Assembly: GCF_030816725.1 (NCBI RefSeq)
Contig: NZ_JAUSYG010000001.1
Location: 3,782,001-3,846,000 of the forward strand
Reading direction: 5' to 3'
Length of the DNA: 64,000 bases
Source of the DNA: Pseudarthrobacter defluvii
GTDB lineage: Bacteria; Actinomycetota; Actinomycetes; Actinomycetales; Micrococcaceae
Every line of letters begins with the position of its first letter. Positions within the stretch are counted from its first letter, which is position 1. Shown here in pieces: positions 1 through 8,936 of this stretch. The notes below the pieces were generated by a model, which saw only the letters and a list, made by a program, of their open reading frames with translations, had not been told where the DNA came from and searched no databases. The position numbers were made by a program, and so were the translations under genes.

Positions 1-1155
1 CTGATCGAGCGGCTGGCACAGGTTCCCGGCTCGGCGCGGTCCGCCGTCAGCTTCGTGGCCGTCCTGTCCATGTCGGTCTCATTCGTCAACTGGGGACTGA
101 GCCTGATCTTCGGCGGCCTGCTGGCCAGGGCCGTGGCCCGGCGCGCGGACCTGCACGTCGATTACCGGGCCCTTGGCGCGGCGGCGTTCATGGGGCTCGG
201 CGCGGTCTGGGCCCTGGGGATGTCCTCCTCCGCGGCCCAGCTCCAGGCGACAAAGGCCTCCATCCCGCCGGCGCTGCTGAAGATTACCGGCGTCCTGGAC
301 TTCGGAACCACCATTTTCACCTGGCAGTCGCTCCTGACCCTGGGCATCCTGATGCTGCTGACCACCGTCATTGCGCACTTCTCTGCCCCCACGGGAGCCG
401 GCGTCAAGACGGCAGCCGATCTCGGCGTCGACCTCGATGACCAGCCCGAACCGCCGGCCGAAAAGTCCCGGCCCGGCGAGTGGCTCGAATACAGCAGGAT
501 CCTGCCCATCCTGGCCGGCGTGCTGACCCTGGGCTGGCTTGTCTCCCAGCTGCTGACCCTGCCCATCCTGAGCGTGGTCAGCTCGCTCAACGGCTACCTG
601 CTGGTGTTCCTGATGCTGGGGCTGGTACTGCACGGAACACCGCGCAAGTTCCTCCAGTCGGTTACCAAGGCCGTCCCCGCCACCGCGGGGATCCTGGTGC
701 AGTTTCCGTTGTACGCGGCGATGGCGGCCATCCTGACCAAGGCCACCGGCGCCGGCGGACTGTCCGTATCGGAGCATCTGGCCCACTTCTTCACCAGCAT
801 CGGCGGCAACGGGGCGTTTGCCGTCATCATCGCCATCTACACCGCCCTCCTGGGCATGTTCGTCCCGTCCGGCGGCGGAAAGTGGCTGGTGGAGGCGCCG
901 TACGTCATGCAGTCCGCCACGGACGTGAACATGAACCTCGGCTGGACCGTGCAGATCTACAACATGGCCGAGGCGCTGCCCAACCTCATCAACCCGTTCT
1001 TCATGCTGCCGCTGCTGGCCGTCTTGGGCCTGCGCGCCCGGGACCTGGTGGGCTTCACCTTCCAGCAGTTCCTCTTCCACCTTCCAGTGGTCCTGCTCCT
1101 GGCCTGGCTGCTGGGGATGACGTTCGAGTTCGTGCCGCCGGTAATACCCAACTGA
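1..1155 (+). CDS. atoE: AtoE-type short-chain fatty acid transporter (5' end outside window)
   Basis: The open frame enters from before base 1, so the true start is outside the window. The visible 384 residues are very hydrophobic, with about nine membrane segments separated by a charged cytoplasmic stretch around visible residues 140-165. Sequence such as SMSVSFVNWGLSLIFGG and MFVPSGGGKWLVEAPYVM is typical of the AtoE / short-chain fatty acid transporter family (family knowledge). It should import acetoacetate or short-chain fatty acids across the cytoplasmic membrane. The CoA-transferase subunit and thiolase that follow would activate and cleave the imported acid. The gap to the next gene is 30 bases, consistent with one operon. 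Confidence 0.88.
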   Translation: MIERLAQVPGSARSAVSFVAVLSMSVSFVNWGLSLIFGGLLARAVARRADLHVDYRALGAAAFMGLGAVWALGMSSSAAQLQATKASIPPALLKITGVLDFGTTIFTWQSLLTLGILMLLTTVIAHFSAPTGAGVKTAADLGVDLDDQPEPPAEKSRPGEWLEYSRILPILAGVLTLGWLVSQLLTLPILSVVSSLNGYLLVFLMLGLVLHGTPRKFLQSVTKAVPATAGILVQFPLYAAMAAILTKATGAGGLSVSEHLAHFFTSIGGNGAFAVIIAIYTALLGMFVPSGGGKWLVEAPYVMQSATDVNMNLGWTVQIYNMAEALPNLINPFFMLPLLAVLGLRARDLVGFTFQQFLFHLPVVLLLAWLLGMTFEFVPPVIPN

Positions 1156-1185
1156 GTACAGCTAAAGAGACCAAGGAGAAACCCC

Positions 1186-1857
1186 ATGGGATGGACCAGG
1201 GATGAAATGGCTGCCATCGCAGCCGAGGAACTGAACGACGGCGACTACGTGAACCTGGGGATCGGCATCCCCACAGTGGTGGCCAACAACCTGCCCGAGG
1301 GCGTGCGGGTGGTGCTGCAGAGCGAAAACGGCCTGCTGGGCATGGGCCCGTTCCCCTACGAGGGCGAAGAGGACGCGGACCTGATCAACGCCGGCAAGCA
1401 GACCGTCACGGTCCTGCCGGGCGGGAGCATCTTCGATTCCGCCACATCATTCGGCATGATCCGCGGCGGACACGTCAAGGTTGCCATCCTGGGCGCCATG
1501 CAGGTCTCCGGCAACGGCGACCTGGCCAACTGGACCATCCCCGGCAAAATGGTCAAGGGCATGGGCGGTGCCATGGACCTGGTGGCCGGGACCCCGCGCG
1601 TGGTGGTCCTCACCGAGCACAACGCCAAGGACGGCACCGCCAAGATTGTGCGTGAATGCACGCTGCCGCTGACCGGGCTCAGCTGCGTGGACCGGATCAT
1701 CAGCGATTTGGCGGTCTTTGACCTGATGAAGGACGACGACGGCGGGCGGCAGCTCACGCTGACCCGGCTGGCACCGGGGGTCACGGTAGAGGAGATCCGG
1801 GAGAAGACGGACGCCGGCTTTGAGGTCCGGCTTGAGACGAAGGAAGTGGCGGCATGA
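1186..1857 (+). CDS. scoB: 3-oxoacid CoA-transferase subunit B
   Basis: The 223-residue protein is the length of a family I CoA-transferase beta subunit. It carries the SENG box ([12 protein letters not shown], about residues 45-56) with the catalytic glutamate, and the glycine-rich NLGIGIP turn near residue 25. It would transfer CoA from a donor such as succinyl-CoA to acetoacetate or another 3-oxoacid. A Shine-Dalgarno AAGGAG lies about 10 bases before the ATG. The alpha subunit needed for an active heterodimer is not next to it; it may lie upstream of the transporter, outside the window. The stop overlaps the thiolase start (ATGA). Confidence 0.92.
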   Translation: MGWTRDEMAAIAAEELNDGDYVNLGIGIPTVVANNLPEGVRVVLQSENGLLGMGPFPYEGEEDADLINAGKQTVTVLPGGSIFDSATSFGMIRGGHVKVAILGAMQVSGNGDLANWTIPGKMVKGMGGAMDLVAGTPRVVVLTEHNAKDGTAKIVRECTLPLTGLSCVDRIISDLAVFDLMKDDDGGRQLTLTRLAPGVTVEEIREKTDAGFEVRLETKEVAA

Positions 1858-3047
1858 GCCTGAAGGACCAATTCGGCAAGGACGTCCTGCTCACCGGCTG
1901 GGGACACAGCCGGTTCGGCAAGCTGACGGAGGAGACCCTGGAATCCCTGATCGTCCAGGTGGCCACCGAAGCGATCGGCAATGCCGGAATCGACCCCGGG
2001 CAGATCGACGAGGTCTACGTGGGCCAGTTCAATTCGGGCATGATGCCGCTGGCTTTCCCGTCCTCGCTGGCCCTGCAGGTCTCCCCGGCCCTGGCCAACG
2101 TGCCCTCCACACGGGTGGAAAACGCCTGCGCCTCCGGGTCGGCTGCTTTCCAGCAGGGCACCAAGTCGCTGCTGGCCGGCACCGCGAAGACCGTCCTGGT
2201 CATCGGCGCCGAGAAGATGACCCACGCCGGTGCAGACGTGGTGGGCGCCGCCCTGCTCGGCGCTGACTATGACATGGCCGGCAAGCCCTCCACTACCGGC
2301 TTCACGGGCCTCTTCGCCGAGGTGGCCAAGCACTACGCCAAGCGCTACGACGCGGACGGGAAGCTGGGCGATGTCCTGGGCACCATAGCGGCCAAGAACC
2401 ACCGCAACGGCGTGGACAACCCGTACGCGCAGCTCCGGAAGGACCTCGGCGAGGAGTTCTGCCGCACCGTTTCGGACAAGAACCCCATGGTGGCAGATCC
2501 CCTGCGACGCACTGACTGCTCCCCTGTCTCGGACGGTGCTGCCGCCGTCGTCCTGTCCACCTCCGCCACCGGTGGAACCGCTTCCCCCGTACGGCTGGCC
2601 GGGTTCGGCCAGGCCAACGATTTCTTCCCCGCCACGCGCCGGGACCCCACCGCCTTCGAAGCCACCCGAGTCTCGTGGCAACGCGCCCTGGCGATGGCCG
2701 GCGTGGGGATCGATGACCTGGACCTCGCCGAAGTGCACGACTGCTTCACCATCGCCGAGCTGCTCATGTACGAGGCCATGGGGCTGACGGAACCGGGCCA
2801 GGGTGCCCGGGCGCTCGAAGAGGGCTGGGTCTACAAGGATGGAAAGCTGCCGGTCAACGTCTCCGGCGGCCTCAAGGCCAAAGGCCACCCTGTGGGGGCC
2901 ACCGGTGTTTCGCAGCACGTCATCGCCGCCATGCAGCTCACGGGTACTGCGGGCGCCATGCAGCTCCCGGCGCCACGGCGGGCGGCCGTGCAGAACATGG
3001 GCGGCGTGGGCATCGCCAACTACGTCAGTGTGCTTGAGGCCGTCTGA
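1854..3047 (+). CDS. Thiolase-family acetyl-CoA acetyltransferase (SCP-x-like)
   Basis: This 397-residue thiolase-fold protein starts inside the stop of the CoA-transferase gene (ATGA), implying translational coupling. The acyl-accepting cysteine is Cys92 (VENACASGS) and the GHPVGATG loop carries His345. The C-terminal region reads [11 protein letters not shown] where classical thiolases have a CxG motif with the second catalytic cysteine. It therefore looks like the SCP-x / thiolase-like subfamily rather than biosynthetic PhaA. In context it would cleave acetoacetyl-CoA or a related 3-ketoacyl-CoA made by the CoA-transferase. The exact substrate is an inference. Confidence 0.85.
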   Translation: MSLKDQFGKDVLLTGWGHSRFGKLTEETLESLIVQVATEAIGNAGIDPGQIDEVYVGQFNSGMMPLAFPSSLALQVSPALANVPSTRVENACASGSAAFQQGTKSLLAGTAKTVLVIGAEKMTHAGADVVGAALLGADYDMAGKPSTTGFTGLFAEVAKHYAKRYDADGKLGDVLGTIAAKNHRNGVDNPYAQLRKDLGEEFCRTVSDKNPMVADPLRRTDCSPVSDGAAAVVLSTSATGGTASPVRLAGFGQANDFFPATRRDPTAFEATRVSWQRALAMAGVGIDDLDLAEVHDCFTIAELLMYEAMGLTEPGQGARALEEGWVYKDGKLPVNVSGGLKAKGHPVGATGVSQHVIAAMQLTGTAGAMQLPAPRRAAVQNMGGVGIANYVSVLEAV

Positions 3048-3084
3048 GCTGAGGGACTGCTGAATTTCCCCGGCTTCCAAGCCC

Positions 3085-3125
3085 GACGGCGGCGCGTGGC
3101 ACCGAAAGTGCGGGGCGCCGCCGTC
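3085..3125. terminator. Hairpin between convergent genes, likely terminator
   Basis: An 11-bp perfect inverted repeat (GACGGCGGCGC at 3085-3095, GCGCCGCCGTC at 3115-3125) with a 19-base loop lies between the thiolase and the convergent ankyrin gene. There is no good T-run on either side, so termination is inferred from position and stem strength only. Confidence 0.45.
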
Positions 3126-3173
3126 GTTATCAGGCAAAGGTGGGCAGGCTCGGCGGCTCGGCACGCCGACGGG

Positions 3174-3863
3174 CTAACCCCGGCCCCGGATCGAAGCGGC
3201 AATCTCCGAAAAACCGAGCCGCTCAGCGTTTTGCAGCGCCGTCTGGCCTTCCGGGTCGCGGATTCCGGGGTCTGCGCCGGCCGCCAGCAGCAGCCGCACC
3301 ACCTCCTGCTGGCGCGGCCCGCCGTTGTTGAGCAGGATGGCCTCCTGCATGGCGGTCCAGCCAAGGTTGTTGACATGGTTGACAGGAACTCCCGCCGCAA
3401 TGAGGAGCTTCACCGTTTCCACGTGTCCGTGCTCGCTGGCCGGGATCAACGCCGTCCCGCCGTAGCGGTTGATGCTGGTGACGTCTGCGCCGGCGGCCAG
3501 CGTCAGCTGCAGTACCTCGTTGAGCCCCTCCGCCCCGGCGTACAGGAACGCAGAGTCCTGGATCGGGTCCTTGGCGTTGACGTTGCCACCCCGGCCGATG
3601 AGTTCGGCCACCAACGGGGCGTTGTTGGCTTTAGCGGCGGCAATAAGGTCCTGGTCCAGCCGTGCCTGGTCCGCTGAAGACAGCGCGGGTGGGGACGCAG
3701 TGGAAGGCGGCATGGGGGTCCCTGCACCGGTGCCGGGACTGACCGAGGCAACGGATGGTGGAGTATCCACTCCCTGTGGCTGGCCGGGACCGGCCTGGCA
3801 CGCGGCAAGGAGCAACCCCAGGGCGGCCAGGGTCATGAGTGCTGCGGTGCTGCCAGGCCTCAT
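3174..3863 (-). CDS. Ankyrin-repeat lipoprotein
   Basis: The 229-residue protein begins with a lipoprotein signal (hydrophobic LMTLAALGLLLAAC, lipobox cysteine near residue 22). A low-complexity Pro/Ser/Thr linker follows to about residue 60. The rest is ankyrin repeats, seen as NAPLVAELIGRGGNVNAKD, a central GHVETVKLLIAAGVPVN unit and EVVRLLLAAGADPGIRD near the C-terminus. Ankyrin repeats mediate protein contacts, so it is probably a membrane-anchored binding protein on the outer face of the membrane. It lies 9 bases after the HbpS-like gene on the same strand, so the two are probably co-transcribed. Partner unknown. Confidence 0.85.
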   Translation of the reverse strand: MRPGSTAALMTLAALGLLLAACQAGPGQPQGVDTPPSVASVSPGTGAGTPMPPSTASPPALSSADQARLDQDLIAAAKANNAPLVAELIGRGGNVNAKDPIQDSAFLYAGAEGLNEVLQLTLAAGADVTSINRYGGTALIPASEHGHVETVKLLIAAGVPVNHVNNLGWTAMQEAILLNNGGPRQQEVVRLLLAAGADPGIRDPEGQTALQNAERLGFSEIAASIRGRG

Positions 3864-3872
3864 GCGTCCAGC

Positions 3873-4444
3873 CTATTTCGCGGCGCCCGCGATGGCTTCC
3901 GCGCCGGCCGCCGCGCAGGCTTCGTCCAGGGCGCCGTCGGGGGCCCCGCCCACGCCGACGCCGGCCACGGAGACACCGTTGACCTTCAGTGGAACACCGC
4001 CTGCGAGGAACAGGGTGCCCGGCAGGTCCGCGATTGAGGGACCGTTGCCGTTGACGCGCTTGGCCAACTCGCTGGTGGGGGCACCGAACGCGGCTGCCGT
4101 ATAGGCCTTCTGCTTTGCCGCTTCGATGGTGTGGGCCGCGGCGTTGTCACCCCGGAGCAAAGCCTGGACCGTACCAAAGCGGTCTACGAGGGCCACCGTG
4201 ACGAACGGCAGCTTGTCGGCCTGGCACTTTGCGAGCGCAGCAGTGACGGCCTGGGCGGACGCGCCGGCTGCTATGCGGTTTTGCTGCACCACGGTTTCCG
4301 AGCCGGCTGGACATCAACGGCGGGTACGGCGACGGGTGCTTCCGTAGTGCCCGCGGTACCGGCGTTGGCGGCAGCCGTTGCTCCGGCAGTGATCAGGAGG
4401 GCTCCGGCTGCGGCAGCGGCGAGGGCTTTGGTGGACTGCTTCAA
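3873..4444 (-). pseudogene. Secreted GlcG/HbpS-family protein, frameshifted after the signal peptide
   Basis: The 139-residue open frame from a GTG at 4292 matches the GlcG/HbpS (DUF336) heme- or cobalamin-related fold (LPFVTVALVDRFGTVQALLR, DLPGTLFLAGGVPLKVNG, VAGVGVGGAPDGALDEAC). Immediately upstream, in another frame, is a good start: TTG at 4444 behind AAGGAAATATC, encoding a classic Sec signal peptide (KQSTKALAAAAAGALLI, cleavage near AAANA). That frame stops at TAG near 4274. Adding one base near 4300 would join the two into a single secreted protein of about 190 residues. The gene is therefore a fresh one-base frameshift or a sequencing error. The downstream ankyrin lipoprotein is probably in the same transcript. 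Confidence 0.75.
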
Positions 4445-4640
4445 GATATTTCCTTAGGTCAGGGGGGATCGTGTTGCCGCTTTCCATGTTTCCGGGAAAC
4501 ACCGGCCCTGCCATCGGGCCTTCGTCTGGTCCCGGCTCCGACGAAAGGCCAGCCGTATCAACCAAAAGGCTGAGGCACCAGACGTCCGCTGAGCCCTAGC
4601 ATGGAAGGCAGCACTTTCCGCCACCAGATCCGGATCCAGC

Positions 4641-5873
4641 ATGCCCGCCAGAGACACCCCCCAACACACCGGGCCAGCCCAAGCCGTCGCCGGCCAGGAC
4701 GCCACGTGCTCCCGCCGTCCCGTGCCTCCCAGCGCCAAAGGCCGGCCGGGCAGCATCGAGGCAGCCGTCCACCTGGGCTTCGCCGTCCTCCTGGTGGCCT
4801 CGGTGGTGCGGTACGTCATGCGGCATACCCCGGCCGACAATCTCCTGGTCCTGGGACTCGCCGCTGCCGCCTGCGTGCTCTACGCCGTCGTGGCCCTGCT
4901 CTCGGTGCAGGACCGCCCCGGAACCCCGTGGATGGTGGCCCTGGTGGCTGTCTGGGCGGTCCTGGTCGTGGCTGCGCCGAGTTTCGCGTGGTGTTCCTTC
5001 GCTCTTTTCTTCCTCTGCAGGAGCGCCCTGCGCGGTGCCGCGTCCTACATCCTGGCCGGGGCCATCACACTCGCCACTGCCACCGGCCTGTTCCGGCTGG
5101 GCAACGGCACCGACCTGGCCATGCTTTTGGGGCCCTTGGCCGTGGGCGCCATGCTGACACTGATTTACGACCGGATACAGCACGACGCCGAGGAGCAGCG
5201 CCGCCTGCATGCGGACATTTCCCTGGCCCAGGGCCAGCTGGCCGCCAGTGAGCGCCGGGCGGGCACCATTGCCGAACGGGAACGGGTGTCGCGGGAAATC
5301 CACGACACTGTCACCCAAGGCCTCGCCAGCAGCCTGCTCCTGCTCGAGGCCGCCGGCCGCGGATGGCCCAGTGCAGCAGCCCGTGACGGCCTTCTCCAGG
5401 CCACCAGCCTGCTCCGCGCGAACCTGGCGGAGACCCGGAGCCTGGTCCATGAGCTGGCCTCGCCCGGTTTGGAATCGGTCCCATTGCCGGAGGCACTGCT
5501 GGCCACCGCCCGCCAGTACGTTCCCGGGACCACGCTGCTGGTGACTGGCGACCTGCGGCCGGTCTCCGCTGACGTTCGCCACGCCTTGCTGCGCGTAGTG
5601 CAAAGCGCGGCGTCGAACATCCTGCTCCACGCTGCGGCGTCGGTGGCCACGGTAACCCTGGGCTTCCTGCCGGACGCCGTGACTTTGGACATTTACGACG
5701 ACGGCGACGGCTTCGATCCGGCGGCGGCAGCTCCGCCGTCGCACGCGGGAGGCTATGGGCTGCGGGCCATGCGGCAGCGGGTGGAGCAGCTGGGCGGAAC
5801 ATTCTCCGTGCAGAGCGCCCCCGGCGACGGAACAATCGTGGCGGCGCAGCTGCCAATGGAGGCAGGCACATGA
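4641..5873 (+). CDS. Sensor histidine kinase, NarL-partner (HisKA_3) type
   Basis: The 410-residue protein has about five or six predicted membrane segments (residues 42-175), a short coiled linker and a HisKA_3 dimerisation domain with the phospho-acceptor His221 in ERVSREIHDTVTQGL. The C-terminal ATPase domain carries DDGDGFDP and GGYGLRAMRQRV. There is no large extracellular sensor loop, so it probably senses something in or at the membrane. The stop overlaps the response regulator start by 4 bases, so the pair is translated together and the regulator is its partner. The stimulus cannot be read from the sequence. Confidence 0.92.
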   Translation: MPARDTPQHTGPAQAVAGQDATCSRRPVPPSAKGRPGSIEAAVHLGFAVLLVASVVRYVMRHTPADNLLVLGLAAAACVLYAVVALLSVQDRPGTPWMVALVAVWAVLVVAAPSFAWCSFALFFLCRSALRGAASYILAGAITLATATGLFRLGNGTDLAMLLGPLAVGAMLTLIYDRIQHDAEEQRRLHADISLAQGQLAASERRAGTIAERERVSREIHDTVTQGLASSLLLLEAAGRGWPSAAARDGLLQATSLLRANLAETRSLVHELASPGLESVPLPEALLATARQYVPGTTLLVTGDLRPVSADVRHALLRVVQSAASNILLHAAASVATVTLGFLPDAVTLDIYDDGDGFDPAAAAPPSHAGGYGLRAMRQRVEQLGGTFSVQSAPGDGTIVAAQLPMEAGT

Positions 5874-6496
5874 ACAGCAACACCGTCCTGCTGGTGGACG
5901 ACCACCTGGTGGTCAGGAGCGGACTTCGTGCGCTGCTCAGCACGGAGCCGGACATCGAGGTGGTGGCCGAAGCCGCGTCCGGCGAGGATGCCGTGCAACT
6001 GGCCCAGGCTCTCTCCCCCTCGGTGGTGGTGATGGACCTTGCCATGGGGCCGGGCATGGATGGGCTCGAAGCCATCAGGCGGATCAGGGACCTCAACGGC
6101 CGGCAGGCCATCCTGGTGTTCACCACGTACGACTCCGATGCCGATATCGTCCGCGCCGTGGATGCCGGCGCCATGGGCTACCTGTTGAAGGACGCTGCCC
6201 CGGAGGAGATTTTTGCGGCCATCAGGGGTGCGGCCGTGGGCAGGAGCGTGATGAGCCCGCCGGTTGCATCCCGGTTGTTCCAGCAGCTCCGCAATCCCGA
6301 CGAAGTCCTGACGCCACGGGAAGCCGAGCTGCTGGGCCTCCTCACCGAGGGCCTCAGCAACCGCGAACTCGGCCGGCGGCTCTTTATCTCCGAGGCCACG
6401 GTCAAAACCCATTTGGCGCACATCTATGCCAAGCTCGGCGTGGACACCAGGGCGGCCGCCATCGCCACCGCGATCCGGCGCGAAGGCATGCGCTGA
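5870..6496 (+). CDS. NarL/LuxR-family response regulator
   Basis: This 208-residue protein has a receiver domain (residues 4-120) with acidic pocket D10/D11, phospho-acceptor Asp56 (VVVMDLAMG) and conserved Lys in YLLKDAAP. A LuxR-type helix-turn-helix occupies about residues 142-205 (LTPREAELLGLL, ISEATVKTHLAHIYAKLG). It is the cognate output of the kinase whose reading frame it overlaps. Targets are not evident; no other obvious target gene lies in the immediate neighbourhood. Confidence 0.93.
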   Translation: MNSNTVLLVDDHLVVRSGLRALLSTEPDIEVVAEAASGEDAVQLAQALSPSVVVMDLAMGPGMDGLEAIRRIRDLNGRQAILVFTTYDSDADIVRAVDAGAMGYLLKDAAPEEIFAAIRGAAVGRSVMSPPVASRLFQQLRNPDEVLTPREAELLGLLTEGLSNRELGRRLFISEATVKTHLAHIYAKLGVDTRAAAIATAIRREGMR

Positions 6497-6628
6497 CGGC
6501 ACTTTATGGCGCCTACCCTTGCACCCAGAGCCTGAGCCCCGTACGTTGGGGTCTGTGGGGGACTAACTCCCGCACACTCCGGGACGTTCCCCGGGGAGAG
6601 AATCAGAGTCACATGAAGGAATGCAGCC

Positions 6629-6832
6629 ATGGCAACAGGCACAGTTAAATGGTTCAACGCCGAAAAGGGTTTTGGCTTCATTGCCCCCGATGACGGGTCC
6701 GCTGACGTATTCGCCCACTACTCGGCAATCGCCAGCAGCGGCTACCGCTCACTGGACGAGAACCAGAAGGTCGAATTCGATGTGACCCAGGGTCCCAAGG
6801 GCCCGCAGGCAGAGAACATCCGCCCGCTCTAA
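6629..6832 (+). CDS. cspA: Cold-shock protein (CspA family)
   Basis: A 67-residue single OB-fold protein. RNP1 (KGFGFIAPD) and RNP2 (DVFAHYSAI) are both present, as is the starting [11 protein letters not shown]. It binds single-stranded RNA and DNA as a chaperone. About 130 bases of leader separate it from the preceding gene and could fold; a purine-rich AAGGAAT lies about 9 bases before the ATG. A strong terminator follows, so it is monocistronic. Confidence 0.97.
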   Translation: MATGTVKWFNAEKGFGFIAPDDGSADVFAHYSAIASSGYRSLDENQKVEFDVTQGPKGPQAENIRPL

Positions 6833-6870
6833 GTCTTCGGCGGCCTCCGGTATACGCCGGGACCCCATCC

Positions 6871-6910
6871 AGCGGTTCCTCCAACCCAGGTTGGAGGAGC
6901 CGCTGTTTTT
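6871..6910 (+). terminator. Rho-independent terminator of the cold-shock gene
   Basis: A 15-bp stem (6871-6885 with 6890-6904, one G-T pair) with a 4-base loop CCAG is followed by GTTTTT. It lies 38 bases after the cspA stop codon. Confidence 0.9.
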
Positions 6911-6953
6911 GTGCGCAGCGTCTCTGGGTTTCCGCATTTGGGATAATTGATTC

Positions 6954-7289
6954 ATGACCGGACAGGACCAGGACAGGGATCCCTGGGAGGAGTTTGACTC
7001 CCTTGGCCCCGCAGCACCGGACCGCGTCCCCGGACAGCCCGGCGGGGAGCCGCACGGCTTCGGTTTCCGGACGGGGGTCCGCAGCGCCCGGGTCGCCGTC
7101 GGCTTCGCCGTCTACGCGCTGGCCTTGGGGACCATCCTGGCCCTGACCGGATGCATCGTCTTCATCAGCCGGCAGCAGTGGCTGCTGCTGGGCCTCATGC
7201 TGCTCATCGAGGCCATCTTTGTTTTCGCCTTCACGCGTTTGGTGGCCCAGGCCAGGCGCCGGAGGCCCCACGGCCGGCGGGTTGGGTGA
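6954..7289 (+). CDS. Small two-helix membrane protein, function unknown
   Basis: The 111-residue protein has a charged, proline-rich cytoplasmic N-terminus (residues 1-40), two membrane helices (about 47-70 and 74-96) and a very basic tail (RRRRPHGRRVG). No family is recognised. It lies between the cspA terminator and the MerR-type promoter, so it is probably its own transcript. A possible -10 TAATTG is at about 6943-6948, close to the ATG. Confidence 0.7.
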   Translation: MTGQDQDRDPWEEFDSLGPAAPDRVPGQPGGEPHGFGFRTGVRSARVAVGFAVYALALGTILALTGCIVFISRQQWLLLGLMLLIEAIFVFAFTRLVAQARRRRPHGRRVG

Positions 7290-7302
7290 CGGTCCGCCGC
7301 CC

Positions 7303-7339
7303 TTGACCTTGACCTTGACGCAGCGTCAATGCCTAGGCT
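7303..7339 (+). promoter_or_regulatory. MerR-type promoter with dyad operator in a 19-bp spacer
   Basis: Three tandem TTGACN hexamers (7303, 7309, 7315) precede the MerR gene. The second (7309-7314) lies exactly 19 bases before TAGGCT (7334-7339), the long spacer characteristic of MerR-activated promoters. The spacer holds a perfect palindrome, TTGACGCAGCGTCAA (7315-7329). This suggests autoregulation by the downstream protein. The ATG at 7346 is only 7 bases past the -10, so the message is probably leaderless. Confidence 0.7.
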
Positions 7340-7345
7340 CGGAGC

Positions 7346-8131
7346 ATGCAGGATTTACCCGACGCCGGCGGCAGGGACTGGTCCATCCAGGACGTGGCCA
7401 GGATCGCCGGCACCACCAGCCGCACGCTCCGGCACTATGACGAGATTGGCCTCCTGACGCCCAGCCGGGTGGGCCACAACGGCTACCGGTATTACGACGG
7501 CGCCGCCCTCCTCCAGCTCCAGCGCATCCTTTTGCTGCGGGAACTGGGCCTGGGCCTGCCGGCGATCGGGGAGCTCCTCCAGCGCCGGGCGGATCCCGTG
7601 GCGGCGCTCAGCCGCCATCTCGACTGGCTCGGCCGGGAGCAGGAGCGGCTGGCCCTGCAGGCCGAATCAGTCCGGCAAACAATCGAAACAGTAAAGGCAG
7701 GAGGCCAGCTGATGGCAGAAAACATGTTCCAGGGCTTCGACCACACCGAATACAAGGAAGAAGTCGAGGAGCGGTGGGGCAAGGAAGCCTACGCCACATC
7801 CGACTCATGGTGGCGCGGAATGGCGGCAGCGGAAAAGCGGGAGTGGAAGTCCGTAGCAGAGGGCCTTGCCCGGGACTGGACGGCGGCTGCGGAAGCCGGG
7901 CTTGCTGCCGACGGGCCGGAAGCCCGGGAGGTGGCAGGGCGGCACGTGGCTTGGCTGAAGTCCATCCCCGGAACACCTGCGGCCCAAAGCGGCGGGGATA
8001 TCAGGGGATACGTCACCGGGCTGGCGGACATGTACGTGGAAGACCCCCGTTTCGCCGCCAACTACGGCGGGGCGGAGGGGGCACGCTTCGTCCGGGCCGC
8101 CCTGCACAGCTTCGCGGAGAAGTACCTCTAG
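7346..8131 (+). CDS. MerR-family regulator with TipAS effector domain
   Basis: The 261-residue protein has an N-terminal winged helix of the MerR type (about residues 12-80; SIQDVARIAGTTSRTLRHYD and NGYRYYDG), a dimerisation coiled coil (about 85-125) and a C-terminal TipAS-like antibiotic-binding domain (about 140-258; FDHTEYKEEVEERWG, YVTGLADMYVEDPRFAANYG). TipA-type proteins bind hydrophobic peptide antibiotics and activate their own and other promoters (family knowledge). The promoter just upstream has the expected long spacer and dyad, supporting autoregulation. No Shine-Dalgarno is present before the ATG. Confidence 0.92.
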   Translation: MQDLPDAGGRDWSIQDVARIAGTTSRTLRHYDEIGLLTPSRVGHNGYRYYDGAALLQLQRILLLRELGLGLPAIGELLQRRADPVAALSRHLDWLGREQERLALQAESVRQTIETVKAGGQLMAENMFQGFDHTEYKEEVEERWGKEAYATSDSWWRGMAAAEKREWKSVAEGLARDWTAAAEAGLAADGPEAREVAGRHVAWLKSIPGTPAAQSGGDIRGYVTGLADMYVEDPRFAANYGGAEGARFVRAALHSFAEKYL

Positions 8132-8148
8132 GGCATCGGGAGGCTGCC

Positions 8149-8817
8149 TCAGCGGCGTACGTCCTCCCGGTGGGCCCTGGCCCGCTTGGTCCGCCGGAGG
8201 ACGAGCAGCACCACCGCAACGGCCAATGCGCCATAGACCGCGTAGTTCAGGAACCTGGAGTACTCCTCTATGAGCCGGTACTGGGTGCCCAGGAGATAGC
8301 CCAGCCCAATGAGGGCACCGTTCCACAGCCCGCTGCCGGCAAGGGTGAAGAGGGTGAATGTTCCCAGCGGCATGGCCGCCGCGCCCGCCGGCAGGGAGAT
8401 CAGGCTGCGGACCCCGGGCAGCAGGCGGCCGAAGAAAATGGACGACCTGCCGTGCCGCCGGAACCAGCCCGCCGCGTGCTCGAAGTCTTCCCGGTCCACC
8501 AGTGGCAGCTTGGACAACCCCCGGATGGACCGGTCCAGCCCTAACTTCGCCCCCAGCAGGTACAGCAACAACGCCCCCAAATACGCACCAAGGGTACTGG
8601 TGGCAAAGACGAGGAAGAGATTCAGGGAGCCCTGCTTGGCAAGATAGCCCGCAAGCGGGAGGATCACCTCGCTGGGGATGGGAGGCACCACAGTCTCAGC
8701 CAGCGTGAAGGCGCCAACGCCAAACTCCCCCAACGCATCGATGGCCCTCGCCGCAAAGCCCACGATTCCCGTAAGCCCCTCGGTGGGGCTGGCTGCACCG
8801 GTCATGATCGTCCACAT
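8149..8817 (-). CDS. DedA/VTT-family membrane protein
   Basis: A 222-residue integral membrane protein with the VTT/SNARE-associated (DedA) signature: FTLAETVVPPIPSEVILPLAGYLA and the basic-aromatic FFGRLLPGVRSLISLPAGAAAM. Two half-buried segments and about four full helices are apparent, with a basic C-terminal tail. DedA proteins include undecaprenyl-phosphate flippases and proton-dependent factors for envelope homeostasis (family knowledge); which applies here cannot be told. It converges with the MerR gene 17 bases away. Confidence 0.9.
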   Translation of the reverse strand: MWTIMTGAASPTEGLTGIVGFAARAIDALGEFGVGAFTLAETVVPPIPSEVILPLAGYLAKQGSLNLFLVFATSTLGAYLGALLLYLLGAKLGLDRSIRGLSKLPLVDREDFEHAAGWFRRHGRSSIFFGRLLPGVRSLISLPAGAAAMPLGTFTLFTLAGSGLWNGALIGLGYLLGTQYRLIEEYSRFLNYAVYGALAVAVVLLVLRRTKRARAHREDVRR

Positions 8818-8936
8818 ACGCCTGTTCCGTCCCGCTGCATGCCATGGCCGCGTGCTGGCCCGTACTCTCTACCTTACGGGGACCGGCGGACGCGTGCCGT
8901 GCCGGCCGCGCCCGGCAGGGCATGCATGTGCCCGGA

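Noticed and set aside
1356..3164. 602-residue antisense open frame over the CoA-transferase and thiolase genes
   Set aside because: It lies opposite two clearly recognisable coupled genes and has the His/Arg/Gly composition typical of GC-rich shadow frames.
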